Shown: positions 63,148 through 64,000 of the stretch, in pieces
Layout of the letters: each line of letters opens with the position of its first letter
Numbering within the stretch: position 1 is the first letter of the stretch
Assembly: GCA_002104985.1 (NCBI GenBank)
Contig: MCGO01000081.1
Coordinates: forward strand, 119,047-183,046
DNA from: Rhizoclosmatium globosum
Lineage: Eukaryota > Chytridiomycota > Chytridiomycetes > Chytridiales > Chytriomycetaceae
Length of the DNA: 64,000 bases
Direction of reading: 5' to 3'
Made by a program: the position numbers and the translations under genes
The notes under the pieces: generated by a model
What the model was told of the DNA's origin: nothing
The model's input: the letters and a program-made list of their open reading frames with translations, nothing else
The model's database searches: none

Positions 63148-63866
63148 AAATAGGATTATACTATTCCTTAATTCAAGGCTACTCTATAGGTACTGCCCCA
63201 GATTAAGGAATAGGATTATACTATTGTAAATAGGATTATACTATTCCTTAAACCAAGGCTACTCTATAGGTACTGCCCCAGATTAAGGAATAGGATTATA
63301 CTATTTCAAAATAGGATTATACTATTCCTTAAACCAAGGCTACTCTATAGGTACTGCCCCAGATTAAGGAATAGGATTATACTATTCGTAAATAGGATTA
63401 TACTATTCCTTAAACCAAGGCTACTCTATAGGTACTGCCCCAGATTAAGGAATAGGATTATACTATTCGTAAATAGGATTATACTATTCCTTAAACCAAG
63501 GCTACTCTATAGGTACTGCCCCAGATTAAGGAATAGGATTATACTATTTCAAAATAGGATTATACTATTCCTTAAACCAAGGCTACTCTATAGGTACTGC
63601 CCCAGATTAAGGAATAGGATTATACTATTCGAAATAGGATTATACTATTCCTTAATTCAAGGCTACTCTATAGGTACTGCCCCAGATTAAGGAATAGGAT
63701 TATACTATTTGAAATAGGATTATACTATTCCTTAATCCAAGGCTACTCTATAGGTACTGCCCCAGATTAAGGAATAGGATTATACTATTTCAAATAGGAT
63801 TATACTATTCCTTAACAAGGCTACTCTATAGGTACTGCCCCAGATTAAGGAATAGGATTATACTAT
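63148..63866 (+). repeat. Subtelomeric satellite, nine units of about 81 bp
   Basis: Nine copies of a unit containing the core GGCTACTCTATAGGTACTGC, flanked on both sides by the phrase AATAGGATTATACTATT. Between cores, the junction reads TTAAGGAATAG GATTATA CTATT ... AATAG GATTATA CTATTCCTTAA, so consecutive units are linked by an interrupted palindrome. Core spacing averages 81.5 bp (first core at about 63177, last at about 63829). Units differ only at a few bases and in 0-3 bp at the junction. Confidence 0.95.
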
Positions 63867-64000
63867 TTAGGTTAGGGTTAGGGTTAGGGTTAGGGTTAGG
63901 GTTAGGGTTAGGTTAGGGTTAGGGTTAGGGTTAGGGTTAGGGTTAGGGTTAGGGTTAGGTTAGGGTTAGGGTTAGGGTTAGGGTTAGGGTTAGGTTAGGG
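63867..64000 (+). repeat. Telomeric repeat array (TTAGGG)n
   Basis: About 23 units of TTAGGG running to the window end, G-rich strand pointing outward. Four units read TTAGG (63867, about 63906, 63954 and 63989). The array begins directly after the last satellite unit. This identifies the right edge as a chromosome end. Confidence 0.97.

Noticed and set aside
63148..63866. Regular repeats that could suggest a CRISPR array
   Set aside because: Units are continuous with no unique spacers, the organism is a eukaryote, and the array abuts a telomere; it is a satellite.

Overview
This window is the end of a fungal chromosome or contig. The right edge is a TTAGGG telomere, preceded by a 9-copy subtelomeric satellite and a 5.15-kb element with perfect 230-bp inverted ends. 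Genes carry short GT-AG spliceosomal introns, often with a CTAAC-like branch site. The gene content points to a zoosporic, chytrid-like fungus: an ankyrin-TRP-type channel, Cache-domain membrane sensors, a tandem pair of 7-TM receptors, GH18 and GH19 chitinases, tyrosinase, polo kinase and secretory SNARE/sorting genes. The lineage is my inference from content; no marker gene was compared.

Layout. 0-4.6 kb: ankyrin/TRP-like channel (cut by the window edge), then a secreted periplasmic-binding-protein-like gene with a hydrophobic C-tail. 4.8-13.2 kb: a tandemly duplicated cassette of two F-box-like/plant-type LRR genes (types A and B) followed by a convergent GH18 chitinase; the first cassette has a decayed A gene and a decayed chitinase. 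13.4-27.8 kb: wax-synthase-like MBOAT acyltransferase (large unexplained segment in an intron), polo-like kinase, SNX3-like PX protein, Spb4-type DEAD-box helicase, tyrosinase, GFA-domain enzyme, LCCL membrane protein and a small one-TM protein. 27.9-31.4 kb: tandem Cache sensors, then tRNA-Gln. 32-38 kb: CobW-type zinc GTPase, Sec22 SNARE, a small secreted peptide precursor, an ACC-synthase-like aminotransferase and an HNH-domain protein. 38-42.3 kb: an inverted copy of the chitinase/LRR-B block, flanked by ~206-bp direct repeats of the tail of the neighbouring membrane-protein gene. 42-57 kb: that membrane protein, a GPI-type DDCED-repeat protein, an AT-hook protein, a basic nuclear-type protein, a GH19 chitinase, two 7-TM receptors and a GNAT enzyme. 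57.8-62.9 kb: a mobile-element candidate encoding a zinc-finger plus tyrosine-recombinase-like protein. 63.1-64.0 kb: satellite and telomere.

A caution that affects the annotation: many conserved genes (Spb4 helicase, tyrosinase, GFA enzyme, LCCL protein, TRP channel, GH19 chitinase, GNAT) are interrupted by single missing bases, mostly within short homopolymers. The telomere array itself contains TTAGG units among TTAGGG. I read most of these breaks as consensus errors in locally poor sequence rather than dead genes. The LRR-A1 copy and two of the three GH18 copies are different: they carry truncation or multi-base indels and look like true pseudogenes.
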